Assembly (NCBI RefSeq): GCF_029852145.1
Contig: NC_079970.1
Span: forward strand, 10,969,662-11,033,661
Reading direction: 5' to 3'
Source of the DNA: Microplitis mediator
Lineage: Eukaryota > Arthropoda > Insecta > Hymenoptera > Braconidae
Length of the DNA stretch: 64,000 bases
Shown: piece after piece, positions 11,241-22,926 of the stretch
Layout of the letters: each line of letters opens with the position of its first letter
Numbering within the stretch: position 1 is the first letter of the stretch
Made by a program: the position numbers and the translations under genes
Notes under the pieces: model-generated
What the model saw: the letters and a program-made list of their open reading frames with translations, nothing else
What the model was told of the DNA's origin: nothing
The model's database searches: none

Positions 11241-12149
11241 TACTAATATAATTCTACACTTATTCAAAAAATGAAAGGAACAAGAAAATTTTATAAATTT
11301 TTTAGTGATTTTTGGACGGCTGTATTTTCGTGAAAAATGATCGTATTGAAAAAAGTAAAAAAGCAAATTGAAGCTTGAAAACTCTTGTTTGAAGATCTTC
11401 CAGCAATATAATTTTTTGAGCCACCGTTTTTGCCGAATCATAATAAATAGCTCGAGACAAAATTTTTTTTAATTTTTTGGTTTTATTTTGCAGGTCTACG
11501 GGCCCGGGAAAATTTTTTTCCAAAAAATCAATTACTGGCTCGTTTAGGAAATTTATTCAGCTACAATTTGCTTTTTTTGTTTCTTTGTACGAGAATTTGC
11601 TGCTGAGATATCAGCCTTATAATAAAAAAGGAAAAAAAATAATTTCCGAGAAACGAAAAAAAAAAAAAAAAAAAAAAAACTCCGAGTAAAACGTCAAAAA
11701 ATTCTTGTTTCATCTCGTTTTTGGAGATTTTTTTTTCTTTACCTTACATTTACTGAATAACTAACGCAAAAATGAAAGAAAATTCGAAAAAAAATAATTT
11801 TTTCATTTTGGTAATGATTACACAAATTAAGGAACAAAACTTGTTCCTTAGATTGTTTTGTAAAACTTTGAACAATCGACCCGGACAAACAGTTCAATGG
11901 ATCGATTTGAAAATTTCCAGGGCTTTTGGGGGTACATTAAGCTCTAAGTCACCTGGAAACATTCCCCTTTCCATCAATATTCTTGAAGCAGCGGTTAAGT
12001 AACTAAAAAACCATAAAAAGGCCATTTTTTGTAGGTTTTTCAAATTAACATCATAGTCCGGGAGCCATCGACAGATGTACATGACCAATTTCTTCTCAAG
12101 CGATAATTAGTGGAATGCATCAGAGTGTTGTAAAGCTTCGTGAACGTCA

Positions 12150-12804
12150 CCCTAGTAGAAATGATATCGAGTTTTTAGCCAGTAACTAGCCAGTTTAACT
12201 AGACTTAAACCAGTAACTGGCCAGTGTAATATCGAGTCTTGTCAAGTAACTGGCCAGTTTTACTAGAGATCGAGCAAAACATGGCGGCTTCAGTGAAACT
12301 ATCAATTTTGAATATTGAGGTTATCAAGGGTTATAAAAAATTGTCAAATAAAATAAAAATAATGTTAAATAAACGATATGACATAAACGTTTAATTTATA
12401 TTTTTTTATATTATGAAATAAATAACATCATTAGATTAATAGAATAACAACAATAAATCTGACAATAAAGTAATTATTTTTAATTGAAGAAAATTAAAAA
12501 AATATTCATTTATTGTGTCAACTTTTTTTACCGCATCCATTTTGTAATATATTTTGTAAAATATTTCCACGTTGACATACACAAATTTGAATTAATTCAC
12601 ACTGTTTTTTAATATTTTTTAAAACAACGACGTGTACAGGTTAACAGAAAAAAATAAACAGACACACACAATAGTAAAGGTTCAGTGTCGGTGTGACCAA
12701 TGTTTATGACTTAGTTGTAGGTGGCGCGATTTCGAGTTTTTACTCAATATCACTGGCCAGTTACTGGTTTATATCGAGTGAAAACTCGATTATTTCTACT
12801 AGGG
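12150..12804. mobile_element. CCC...GGG element E4 (CCCTAGTAGAAAT termini)
   Basis: Inverted termini CCCTAGTAGAAAT at 12,150 and ATTTCTACTAGGG ending at 12,804, with CA on both sides (12,148-12,149; 12,805-12,806). The arms near both ends are filled with ACTGGCCAGT and TATCGAGTTTT motifs in inverted orders. It lies within E3. Confidence 0.85.
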
Positions 12805-12820
12805 CAGCTTGGGTTCCGTG

Positions 12821-13618
12821 TGTTACGTCCCAGCCTGCTCATCAGATGGCTCTGCCAATTTTTAAATCTTAAATAATAATAGACCGACCTGAGACCCGCC
12901 AAATCGATATATTTAAATAATAGAATAATAATATATTTTCTTTATAATAAATATTAATAAGTATGCACTTAAAAATAGTCAAATAGATAAGATATTTTTA
13001 ATGCATTATAATATTTATTCATCATCAACAATTTCTCTAAAGGAATGTTAATGAATAAAAATAGATAAGAATAATTGTACGACAAATAATGACTGTTAAA
13101 AGAATATAAAAAGTGAAATTAGTTTTTCCACGAAAAAGTGAAAACATTGAAAAACATCGTCCGACTGCTGACGCAATAGCATCCGCGTCGAACGATGATA
13201 ACGAACTCCCTTTTTTTGGGAATAAGGCCCTAAAACCTTAGCCCACTTTTCTCTAGGGTGTTGGCTCATGTAAAGATATAAAAAGCCGATGCCCAATGCA
13301 TCACTCTCTCACATCAACCAGAAATTATAGTAGTGCGGTATATAACACGCAAGTAAACTCCCGGTATAAATTAATTATATTATTCTTTTGACACGAAGTT
13401 ATTTGTCACATAATAATTGTAAATTCAAGTGTATATTCATCCAAATTCTTCGACTATTCTATTTTATATAAATAAATCAAACATATTTATTCTTTGAATT
13501 ACGACCAAGTTATTTCGAGCTTTCGAGAACTACCCCGCATCTGAAGATCTACAGTCACGTCCAATTCAAACAATTCGCGCCGGCAACTCACAAGCCGACA
13601 CGACTCCAGGACGTAACA
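12821..13618. mobile_element. Solo LTR, 798 bp, CGTG duplication
   Basis: It starts TGTTACGTCC and ends GGACGTAACA, a perfect 10-bp inversion of TG...CA type, with CGTG on both sides (12,817-12,820; 13,619-13,622). A TATA-like GATATAAAAAGCC lies near 13,275 and AATAAA near 13,470. Four-base duplications fit Ty3/gypsy. The termini resemble those of the env-bearing element (TGTTATGTCC). No internal coding part remains. Confidence 0.85.
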
Positions 13619-14332
13619 CGTGGGTGGGTTTAGCGGTGATAGCCTCCCACGCACGAAAAAAAAAATGCTTAAACTAAGAGAAAAATAACTCGGGAGTAAT
13701 GATATATATGTATATATGTAGGAGAGGGAGGTCACTGGTGCTATAAGCAATTTTGGCACGAGTACTCCTCTGTCATTTGACAAAGTGATGAGTACCTTTT
13801 TTCGTGGTATTATAGTATATCCTATTTTACATCATGGCATTAGTATTTATTACCAATGCTTCCGTGAATATTAATTCTCAGAAATTAAACTTGGACTTAC
13901 AAAAAAAAATTATTTTTGTAAAAAGTATAGAGTTTCTACTATATGAAAAAAATTTACAATTTATTTAATACGTTGTATAGGATGAAGTTTAAGCGTACAA
14001 TTTACATTTCCACTGAATCATCCGTGGTGTAAAATAAGTGTAGTTATAGTGTACTCTTTCTTCTATTGAAGCTCCGGTGGGAATAGCAAGTAAAAATCGT
14101 ATAATACGATGTAATTTAAGCGTAAAATTTAAATTTTCACTGAAACAGTCGTCGTGTAAAGTCAGTGTAGTATTGATGTACTCTTTCTTTCATCAAAGCT
14201 CCGGTGGGAGTAGCAGGTAAAAGTCGTGTAACCCGGAGGAGTACGGTGTAATTTAAGTGTATGTTGTGTGGAATTTTTTCACATTTACACGGTGGAATTT
14301 CAGGGGATTTAGTGGAATCGGATCCGCCAGGG

Positions 14333-14482
14333 TTACTTAACTCAAATAATCAAATTGATACTTTATACTTTTAAATTGCTGCCGAAACATTTGAACATTT
14401 TTTAAGTATTGGGAATTTAAGTTTGATTGATAGTTGACAAAATAAAAATTTAATAACTTTGATATTAAAAAATTGTCATATT

Positions 14483-14540
<58 letters not shown>

Positions 14541-15610
14541 GTGGTTTGGCTTCACTCTACGAAATGGCATTCACAACTCGCGCCTCTCGCAATACCTCGT
14601 CCCTATGCCTGTTTCAATATATAACATTTTCCAACTTGTAACTTCCAACACGGCGTCTTAAGTGGGGTATACGATAGACACACCTAACTGAAGAGTCTCA
14701 GCTATCGTATACTTAGACGTAACGCCTCTCTCCCCACAAATTGATTTTTCTATCTCTCCTCTTCTCATTATCTCTCACAACGCTTCACTCTTTGGTAGTT
14801 GGCGACTTAGGCAGTGATTATTGCAATCTAATCCTAAAGCATCGTCGCCAAATATATATATATATATATGTCGAATTACCAGTTAAGGTATAAATGAGAC
14901 TCGGGTCTACGTTGTTACCTTTGTCACTCATCTTATTTATTAAATAAATTAACGAACACACACAGGTAATTACTACTCACAAATATCGCATACACTAAGC
15001 AATAATATTACAAGCAATAATATCAGTATCGGACAACTACACAATATCAAAGTATCCAAGAAAATATTAAAGATTACAGAAATATCAAATATTACACAAT
15101 ATTAAATACACAAATTATTACAAACGATTAGTTTACTAGAGAATAACAACTATTGACAATATTCTAGTTACTGTTGTGAAATGTGCGCGGCGGTAAAGTT
15201 AAAATCGAAACGAATACACGATCGGTCGGATAGCAATGTTGTCCGTTCCTTTGCTCAATTAGAACTAACTCTCTGTACCCAATATTCTTGAGTCCCCGAA
15301 TCGACCAAAACTATATCTCAGGTAATTTTTACAAACTCGTACAATTACTTCCATATGTTTGAAAATTCATTATACCGAAAATATTGCTATCTCTCGATCG
15401 TGTCTACGTTGGATGCCCAGACGGGCTCCTTCGACTTAAGTCTACCGTCATAAACGTAAATATGAAAACTAACAAAATCTTAAGCGGATTAAATTGTAAA
15501 ATATTTTTACTAAGTTTTTATTGTCTAAAAACGAACTCAATATAGTTGGGACTTTCCCAAGTCAGGAAAAACCCAAGTATTATTTTATCTCCGACATATA
15601 TATATATATA
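14333..15610. other. Non-coding stretch with AT microsatellite and hairpin
   Basis: It holds a TA run at 14,488-14,535, shorter TA runs near 14,855 and 15,597-15,610 (the insertion point of the outer LTR element) and a perfect 11-bp stem at 14,667-14,677 / 14,702-14,712. No open frame has recognisable content. Confidence 0.6.
14667..14712. repeat. Perfect 11-bp inverted repeat
   Basis: GTATACGATAG and CTATCGTATAC face each other across a 24-base loop in an otherwise unremarkable stretch. Confidence 0.75.
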
Positions 15611-15861
15611 TGTAGCGACCAAGTCGTACAATTAAAATTAAATATTTCGAGTTTTTCCGCCGACACTCGGCGCTCGAAGATTTTGGTAATCACCGCTTAC
15701 CTATTTAGAGACACAGTTAGCAACTAGCTTTTATATTGATTGCTACGTGCAGTTTCGATTTTTGTTAATAACATTATTCTGTAATATATAAATTATAATA
15801 AATAACCAATTGTTATTTAACGTAGTGAATTGTTTTTCCCCGACCAACAACAATTCCTACA
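15611..15861 (+). repeat. 5' LTR of the outer element
   Basis: TGTAGCGACC ... AATTCCTACA, 251 bp, TG...CA ends. It differs from the 3' LTR at four positions by eye (for example GTTTTTCC against GTGTTTCC). Confidence 0.93.
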
Positions 15862-15862
15862 T

Positions 15863-15881
15863 TGGTGACCCCGACGTGATT
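15863..15881 (+). promoter_or_regulatory. Primer binding site, tRNA-Trp
   Basis: TGGTGACCCCGACGTGATT begins one base after the LTR and is complementary to the 3' end of animal tRNA-Trp including CCA. CsRn1-group elements are known to use tRNA-Trp. Confidence 0.85.
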
Positions 15882-16332
15882 TTTTTTATTAATTATTAAG
15901 GAAAGCGTCGAGTTTGCATGAAATTAATCATCTTAGTTGGTTTCAACCGCGTCCATTTCTTTTGTGGTGTTGCAAAAGTGAGAAATCCGACGTAGTGCAT
16001 AACTTATCACAGCTAGTGCATTGCTGAGCGCCCTGGATGTTGTGCTGCATTAGTTTATCCCGAGGGCCACTCTAGTGCAAATCGGAAAGTGATAAGTGTG
16101 TGTGAGGGTGAATCCTACCGCGACGTGACCTTGAAGGATCGACAGTATTGTTCATATTTTTTTTGGCGCCGAAACTCAAGCGCCGCCGCATTCCAGAGTT
16201 GTGACGTCAGTATTGAAAAGTTAATCCCAGAAAGAATTCCACACCGACTGAGAATTTAAGTATTGTTCCTTTTTTTGTCTTGATTATTCTATTACTAATA
16301 CTTTGTGTTTATCAGATAGAAAAATAATCACT
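15882..16332 (+). other. Leader of the outer element
   Basis: About 450 bases between the primer site and the gag start with no coding signal. It would hold the packaging region of the element RNA; nothing specific is visible. Confidence 0.5.
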
Positions 16333-17127
16333 ATGTCAGAGAACGAGACGAAAGACACCAAGCAGTTGTTCGTCAACGCTATCAAGGCGCCTCCCTTCAG
16401 CCCGAAGCGAGCCAAAATATGGTTTGCGCAACTGGAAGCACAATTCTCTATACACGGCATTGTACAAAAGCGGGAAAAATTCAATCACGCTATTTCGCTG
16501 ATCGACTCCGAGTCCGCACACGAAGTTAAGGCAATGATCATCAACCCGCCAACACTTACGCCTTTCAGCCAGCTCAAAGAAGCGCTGATCAAGTGTTTTT
16601 CCGCGTCTGAATCAGCCAAACTGCGCCAGCTCTTAGACGGCGAGGCAATAGGTGATCGCTCACCTTCACAATTCCTACGACATCTAAAATCGCTAGCCCC
16701 AACGATTGATGAAGCTGTACTCAGGACCAGATGGAAGTCGAATCTGCCAAAGAAGACGCAAGAGTTACTCGCCGTGTCCCCAGATACTGCGACAATCGAC
16801 GACTTGGCCAAAACAGCAGACAAAATTCATGAGATGTTCGCTGTGTCTCACAATTCCGCCGCAGCAGTGTCCACACCATCGAATACTCAGATCTCAGCGC
16901 TCGAAAAACAGATCTCCGAGCTAACTCACTGCGTCGCCGCTCTATCATCAGCTCAGATCAGACAAAGAGGACTTTTGACGTCTCGAAAACCCCGAAATAG
17001 GTCCCAGTCCAAAGGACGAGGCAAACTTAAAGACGGCATCTGTTATTACCACATAAAATTCGGCAAACAGGCTTACAAGTGCGCCGACGGATGCAAGTTC
17101 GCGGGAAACGCAAACGGGAGTCCCTAG
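16333..17127 (+). CDS. gag: Gag of the outer CsRn1-type element
   Basis: The ATG at 16,333 (MSENETKDTKQLF) is preferred over the upstream in-frame ATG at 16,303 because homologous gags begin close to the capsid fold; this gives 264 residues. Gag forms the particle that packages element RNA. The middle part reads as a Ty3-type capsid (PKRAKIWFAQLEAQF ... FLRHLKSLAP). Near the end, CYYHIKFGKQAYKC followed by a further C is a CHCC knuckle, distinctive for CsRn1/Kabuki elements. The frame has no stop until TAG 17,125-17,127. Pol continues in the -1 frame. Confidence 0.88.
   Translation: MSENETKDTKQLFVNAIKAPPFSPKRAKIWFAQLEAQFSIHGIVQKREKFNHAISLIDSESAHEVKAMIINPPTLTPFSQLKEALIKCFSASESAKLRQLLDGEAIGDRSPSQFLRHLKSLAPTIDEAVLRTRWKSNLPKKTQELLAVSPDTATIDDLAKTADKIHEMFAVSHNSAAAVSTPSNTQISALEKQISELTHCVAALSSAQIRQRGLLTSRKPRNRSQSKGRGKLKDGICYYHIKFGKQAYKCADGCKFAGNANGSP
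17103..17109 (+). promoter_or_regulatory. -1 frameshift slippery heptamer GGGAAAC
   Basis: In gag phase it reads G GGA AAC, an X XXY YYZ heptamer, 16 bases before the gag stop. The pol frame, one base back, is open through this point. GGGAAAC is a known -1 slippery sequence in luteoviruses. Use here is inferred. Confidence 0.75.
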
Positions 17128-19155
17128 TGGCGGGAAGCAACTCTCTGTCATCTTCACACCGCCTATTTGTCACAGATCTAGCCACCAATACACAATATAT
17201 CGTGGATTCTGGTTCCAATCTTTCCATATACCCGTATCAGCGGTTGAAGTACAAACCGACCCCCGTCGGCTATCAACTACGCGCAGCCAACGGCTCTCTC
17301 ATCGAAACTTACGGCGTCATCACACTCTCGCTTAACCTCGGACTACGTCGCGAATTCACCTGGAAATTTATCATCGCTGACGTCACGAAACCGATCATCG
17401 GCGCCGACTTTTTGAGTCATTTTGACTTGGTAGTCGACCTGAAAAATAAGAAACTTCGTGACGGATCCACAGGCCTTCAAACAAACGTCGATTCAATAGC
17501 GTCCGACATGGACTGTATTAAAGTAGTAGAGGGAGACACAGTTTATCACAAACTGTTGTTGAAGTACCCATCTATTACTCGACCTGACGGTGCCGCGACG
17601 ACTAGAAAACATTTCACGGTCCACTACATCAAAACGACGCCTGGGCAACCAGTCTCATGCAAAGCGAGACCTCTCGCTCCGAACAACTTGAGGATCGCGC
17701 AAGAAGAGTTCAGAAAAATGGTCCAACTTGGCATAGCAAGACCATCCAAGAGTCCATGGACATCTGCATTACATCTTGTTCCCAAGAAATCCGGAGAATG
17801 GAGACCATGTGGTGACTACCGCCTCCTTAATGCCCGCACAGTATCGGACAGATACCCAGTCAGACGACTAGAAGATTTTACGGCGACATTACACGGTAAA
17901 AGAGTATTTTCCGTGATCGACTTAGTTCGCGCCTTCAATCAAATCCCAGTCGCCGAAAATGATATCGAGAAAACGGCGATCATCACGCCGTTCGGACTTT
18001 TTGAATTTTTGTTCATGACTTTCGGACTACGAAACGCCGGGCAATCATTCCAACGATTCGTCGATGAGATTACATCAGACCTACCATTTGTTTTCCCGTA
18101 CATCGACGACTTCTTGATTGCCTCCGAAGACGACGACCAACACCTAGAACATCTAGGCATCCTGTTTCGACGACTAGAGGACCACGGACTCGTCATCAAC
18201 ACAGCAAAATCTGTTTTCGGGCAAAAAAAGGTAACATTCTTGGGACACAAGGTCAGCGACGCAGGTACCAAGCCGTTGCCCGACAGGGTTGACGCGATTT
18301 CTAACCTTAAATTCCCTAGTACTATCTCCGTACTGGGCGGTTTCCTGGGCACTATTAATTTTTACAGGAAATTTGTCAAGAACGCCGCCGAAATCCTGGC
18401 GCCACTGAACAAACTTTTGGAAGGTCCAAGAGTAAGAAGCTCATCGCCAATAGTAGAGACTCCAGAGCTCCGACGAGCCTTTAACGACGCAAAACGAGCA
18501 CTGGCTGACGCGACGTTGCTCGCGCACCCGGTAATCGATGCACCATGGGCGATATTTTCAGACGCTTCCAACACAGCTATTGGAGCGGTTCTTCAACAAC
18601 AAGTTGGAGGTCAATGGCAGCCACTGGCCTTCTTCAGCAAAAAGCTGCAACCTTCAATCCAAAAACTTTCGACGTATGACCGTGAGCTTCACGCGGTCTT
18701 TGAAGCTGTACGACACTTCCGTCACATTTTCGAAGGCAAGCACGTCGCCATTTACACTGATCATAAGCCTTTGCTTCACGCTTTTCAACAACGCACTGAA
18801 AGAGCTTCTCCATGGCAATTTCGACGCCTCGATTTCATCGGACAATTTACAAGCGATTTCAGACACATCGCGGGCCCCGAAAACATCGTCGCAGACACCT
18901 TGTCACGTGTCGAAACCATTTCGACACCAATCACGACCCACGAGCTTGCAAACGCTCAGAAAGTCGACCTCGAACTACAAGATCTACTAAACAACGCAAC
19001 GACATCACTACAGTGGCAACGCATCATCTTCGACGACCACCCAACCGCAGTTTACTGTGACGTTTCGTCAGGTAAACCGCGTCCTTACATTCCTGGTCCA
19101 CTACGAAGGAAAGTTTTCAACGCTCTGCACTCTCTTGCACATCCAGGCTCTAAAG
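17103..19155 (+). pseudogene. pol: Pol of the outer element, 5' part (protease, RT, RNase H)
   Basis: The frame is open from the slippery site to the insertion point. It holds a retropepsin with YIVDSGSNLS (DSGS replaces the usual DTGA), an RT with palm motif PYIDDFLIA and preceding VFSVIDLVRAF, and an RNase H starting IFSDASNTAIGAVL with YTDHKPLLHAF and ENIVADTLSR, so all catalytic acidic residues are present. The start of the integrase zinc-binding region is reached just before the young insertion at 19,156; the frame then runs into the LTR and stops at 19,181. The rest resumes at 36,019. Confidence 0.9.
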
Positions 19156-20569
19156 TGTTATGTCCGCCGCTTAATTTTTAATTATTTATCCGGGATTTCT
19201 CCCTTTGGTAGCGATAGTAATTTTGGACAAGCGGGTTGGAGGGTGCGGACAACAATAAAGAATACGAGGAAGAAATTATCTTCCTATAATTTATTATTTA
19301 TGGTGGATCTTTTCGAAAATTAAGAACCCAAACGTCTTCAAAGAGACTGGTGCTCTTGTTTAAGCCAAAAGTATTTTATGATGATAGAAAAATAGTTCTT
19401 TCACCTACCTTTCGATGTCAATTCTTCTAGTGCGGCAGCTATTATCCCTCCAGGACTAAACAGCTCACTCGACCTTCCTGAGGGTTGGTAGAATAAGTGC
19501 GGCTGGGTTGGTAGGATGATATCTTATGTACTACTTTCGAATGAAACCGCAAGGTTGAAGTGATGAACTTGATCTTTTATTAATTATTTCAAATTACAAC
19601 GTTTTTACTGAACGTCACTTGTTCACTCTAAGTTTTCACAATTTTAAGTTTACTTATATTATAGGATTATTTATCCTTGACAATTATTTTATTAAGATTT
19701 TATTTTATATTTAATGCGTCCTTTTTCACACCCGAAAAGTGGTTTTATGCGCAAATTAACTCGGCACGAGATGGAATCGCAAATTCACGTGATTTGCGTC
19801 ACTGGTTCGATCGTACCGGATGATTTTTAAAATCCGGCAAATATTGTATTAGACGAACGATTACTACAGTTGCGTCAGATCGAATTTTAGATCAATATTT
19901 GAGGATTTTTAATAATAATTTGAATTCAATTACTGATTATTCAACGCCGAAACGGATTCCTGCAATAATTGACTCAAAAGATTTTAGTTTTAAATGCCTT
20001 ACTGATTATTCTACGCCTAGGGCGGATTCCTGCAGTAAGGTTAGTGATAAATTCACGATCTTTGACTATTTCTTATTGATTATTTCAACGCCGTAGCGGA
20101 TTCCTGCAATAAGAATTAGTCTAGATAAATTAAGAAATGCCTTATTGATTATTCAACGCCGAAACGGATTCCTGCAATAAGGTTTATATTGAAAATATTA
20201 AAAATCCTCTTATTGACCTTTCAACGCCTAGGGCGGAATCCTGCAATAAGAGTGCACGAAATTTCGACGTTCGAATATTCGCGGACCGTAAGTTTTAAGA
20301 ACCGACTAGCCTTGAGCTATGGGTGCTCAGGCTTTTTATAAACTTTGATTGGTAATTTGATGGGGAATTTATAATCATTGTCATTGGTGGAAAGTGACGA
20401 CAGTTTATTATTTATTCGTTGAACTTATTGCAGGTGTCTTCCCACTATTATTTGCCGCATAAAAAGGTGAAAAAGCTGACGCTGCGTTTTCGCGCGCTTT
20501 TCAAAGAGGAGCTCAGAAATAATTATTTTAAATAATTATTAACAAAAAAAATTTTATTTGGACATAACA
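19156..20569 (-). repeat. 3' LTR of the env-bearing element
   Basis: 1,414 bp with a perfect 10-bp inversion at its ends. By eye it differs from the other LTR at about 19,251 (G against A) and 19,457 (C against T). It contains the hairpin array at 19,927-20,253. Confidence 0.95.
19927..20253. repeat. Array of five compensatory hairpins in the LTR
   Basis: Five 43-47-bp units at 19,927-19,973, 19,998-20,041, 20,071-20,116, 20,141-20,183 and 20,208-20,253. Each has an outer stem around an AACGCC...GCGG core. Outer stems are TCAATTA/TAATTGA, CCTTACTG/CAGTAAGG, TTCTTATTG/CAATAAGAA, CCTTATTG/CAATAAGG and CTCTTATTG/CAATAAGAG, so both sides change together. The inner stem alternates between CCG/CGG and CGCC/GGCG. 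Spacers are unrelated. Confidence 0.9.
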
Positions 20570-21209
20570 ATCCCCCGGAAAGTAAGAGGGTTGCAGAACT
20601 CTCTTGCTTTCCTAAACATATGTCCCCTCTTTTAAGAAGCTCGCGATAACACTTACAAATTTATTTAAAAAGAAACTTACAGCTAAATATAAGAAAATAT
20701 TCTAAATATAGAAGATTACATCTGAGTTTCCCAATATTTATGGTGTATACGTTGTAATACACGTATATATGTTAGTTAGTAAAAATTTATAAAGTTTTTC
20801 CCCTAAAATCTACGATTTCCATCACCAAAGAAAAATATAATTATTATTTATAAATATAAGGATTAAATATAAAATTCCATTCATATGATTCCCATATAGT
20901 TGTAAATATGTATATAGATATATATATATATATGCATCAATATACAGGTGACCTTGAGAAATATAAGGTTGTCTAGATACTGAAATAAGCTGGAGAAGAT
21001 AGTTTCGCGATTGACTGCAAATCTGCATCGAGCCGACATCTGGCGATGTTTAATTGCGAGTTCGTTTTGCCGCGTCTGCACAAGCGAATTTGATCTCCGG
21101 CTACCGTCTTATCTCGGTACGCATTCCAATTGCCGCTGAGAGCTATTCTCAGTGTGCAATTCGACTTGTTGAAGTGAAGGTGAATAATAAAATAAAAAAA
21201 AAATAAGAA

Positions 21210-21725
21210 ATGTATGCCACCGATGAACACATCCAGGGCTTCTCGTCCTGGATGCAATACGTCATTCACCGCGGCGGATCCAGGGTAAGTTTGGCTCCAT
21301 TTATTAATCGTATTTATCCGTCGTTTTTTTTTTTTTTTAAAAAAGGAAATTTCTTTCAGACCATCTTACAAATGGGCGTGCTCGTGGGTAGCTTGGTCGG
21401 GTTTATAAACCCGACCAATGCTATCGAGGTGATAGACGTGGTGTGGTCGATGGCTGCGGGGCATCTTCCACCGGAATTGACCCAGGCTCGGTGGTTCTTT
21501 GAAGGTGCCCTGGAGTCCACGGGGCCATTTGAGGTCGTCATGGCCCCCAACCATGAGGAGATCGAGATATTGTCGGTCTGCCTCATGGAGACGGCCGAGA
21601 GCCTATTACGGTAAGCTAAAATTCCTCTGAATTAATAAAAGAAAAGAATCTATTAATGTTTATCCCTTATCTCCCTTTTTTTTTTTTTTAGTGACTGGAC
21701 TCGGGAACTCCTAAGGCTCCAGTAG
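21210..21725 (+). CDS. Antisense accessory gene A, three exons, 119 codons
   Basis: Exons 21,210-21,284, 21,360-21,610 and 21,692-21,725. Intron 1 has a GTAAGT donor and TTCTTTCAG acceptor and is 75 nt, a multiple of three, so it could also be read through. Intron 2 (81 nt) has GTAAGC and a long T-tract before TAG; unspliced, the frame would stop at once, so splicing extends the protein by 11 residues. The product begins MYATDEHIQGFSSWMQYV and is mostly helical-looking with a short hydrophobic segment (MGVLVGSLVGFINP). I recognise no family. AATAAA follows at 21,814. It runs against the host element's own transcription. Confidence 0.6.
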
Positions 21726-22169
21726 GGTTCAACGGTCGACTAGAGGAAGAGGCGGAGGGAAGCCGAAAAAGAGAAGAAAAAAAAAAAATTACATACCATA
21801 AAGTATATTCATTAATAAATATTAAGTATTATAAATATTCAAAAAAAAAAAAAAATTTTAATATAATTTCATGATTTCAAAAAAAAATTTTTTATTTATA
21901 ATCAATTTCGTGTGTGGTGTTTTTTTTTCCTTATAATAAAATTTAAAATTTAATTTTTTTGAATTTCCGTGTTTGTTTTTTTTTCCTTTCCCCCCACCCC
22001 TTTTTATTTTCCATTAAAAGAAAATCAGTAGGTGAGTTTATTAATTAAGTTATCAAAATAAGTTAGTTTAATTAATTTAGGTTAAGTCGTTTATTATTTT
22101 ATTTATTTTAGTTTTAATAAAACTTAGTTTAGTTATTATTGTTAAATTTAATTCATAAAATGGTCGTGT

Positions 22170-22320
22170 AGGAGCGAGTGAGCGCGATAGATTTAGTCGG
22201 GACGTGGGAGGGAGAGAGAGCCCGTTGCGCGACCGTGAGCGACAGCTGTCGCTAATCGGTCTCTTCTTTGCCCGCGTTCGCAACTCTCGCGACGGTGTGA
22301 CATCAATGAGATGCTAAGTA
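22170..22320. promoter_or_regulatory. GC-rich block with GAGA motif, candidate promoter
   Basis: Within AT-rich DNA this block is GC-rich and contains GAGAGAGAG (about 22,212), the kind of site bound by insect GAGA factor. It lies upstream of the exons of gene B. Promoter function is inferred from position and composition only. Confidence 0.3.
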
Positions 22321-22748
22321 TCGACCGTCGTATTGATCTGAGATTTACTGGCAAGTGTCTCCATCTTACAGTCACCGAAGGAACTACTCTCTAAACCAGC
22401 TTATTTCATGTATGAATGATTGCTATGTTTTATATCGTAAATAATTTTGAACAAATGATGGCTTTTTAATGATAATGTTGAAGAGTTCAACCTGAAAATT
22501 AAGAATGAAGGTCACTTATATAAATAGCATGCATGTGGAATGATTTTTAGAGATTATTCTCAGTATACCCATAAGTATTTCAGTGATATTTTATGGGAGT
22601 TTTTGAGAATTCTTTTCGTTGCTTTTGCGTATATCGCTTGGTTTTATTCGCGGTCAGTTTTTTTTTTTTTTTTTTTTTAATTTGCTGATTTCGCAAGGCC
22701 ACGGTTATTATTGTGTTTGTTTTTTTTTCTTTTATAGAGTAAGAAAAG

Positions 22749-22914
22749 ATGATTTTTAAACATATTTCTTTACATCAAGTAGTTCTTAAAGCTAATGGAC
22801 GCTCGTTACAGTTGAGGGGTAAGTCGGTATAAAAACCCATTTTCAATTTAAAATTAAGGAATTTGATAACTCCCAAAAAAAAAATTATTTATATATTGAA
22901 ACTCGTAATTTCAG
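22749..22914 (+). other. Candidate leader exon and intron of gene B
   Basis: A short ATG-started frame (22,749) runs to a strong donor GGGTAAGT at 22,819; a T-rich acceptor ATTTCAG ends at 22,914, 12 bases before the gene B start codon. The joined frame would close soon in another phase, so this is best read as a 5' untranslated exon with an upstream open frame. Confidence 0.4.
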
Positions 22915-22926
22915 AATTTACTGAAA

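Larger units (their letters stand above)
10139..14332. mobile_element. CCC...GGG element E3 (CCCTGGCGGATCCG termini)
   Basis: Perfect 14-bp inverted termini, CCCTGGCGGATCCG at 10,139 and its complement ending at 14,332, with TT on both sides (10,137-10,138; 14,333-14,334). The arms carry degenerate TGTAATTTAAGTGTAA-type motifs and a repeated GAAGCTCCGGTGGGA block (near 10,670, 14,070 and 14,200). It contains E4 and a solo LTR, which account for about 1.45 kb of the 4.2 kb. No transposase frame is recognised. Confidence 0.85.

Noticed and set aside
16303..16332. Upstream in-frame ATG of the outer gag
   Set aside because: The extra ten residues precede the conserved start and lie in leader-like sequence; the ATG at 16,333 is the better start.
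19899..20096. Open frame of 65 codons within the LTR
   Set aside because: It runs through the hairpin array, and its repetition (ITDYSTPK-like) reflects the DNA repeats and not a protein.
19927..20253. Regularly spaced repeats resembling a CRISPR array
   Set aside because: The window is eukaryotic, the repeats diverge with paired stem changes, spacers vary in length and the whole array is duplicated in both LTRs.
22193..22375. Minus-strand open frames over the GC-rich block
   Set aside because: Arginine-rich shadow of GC-rich DNA with no start or splice support.
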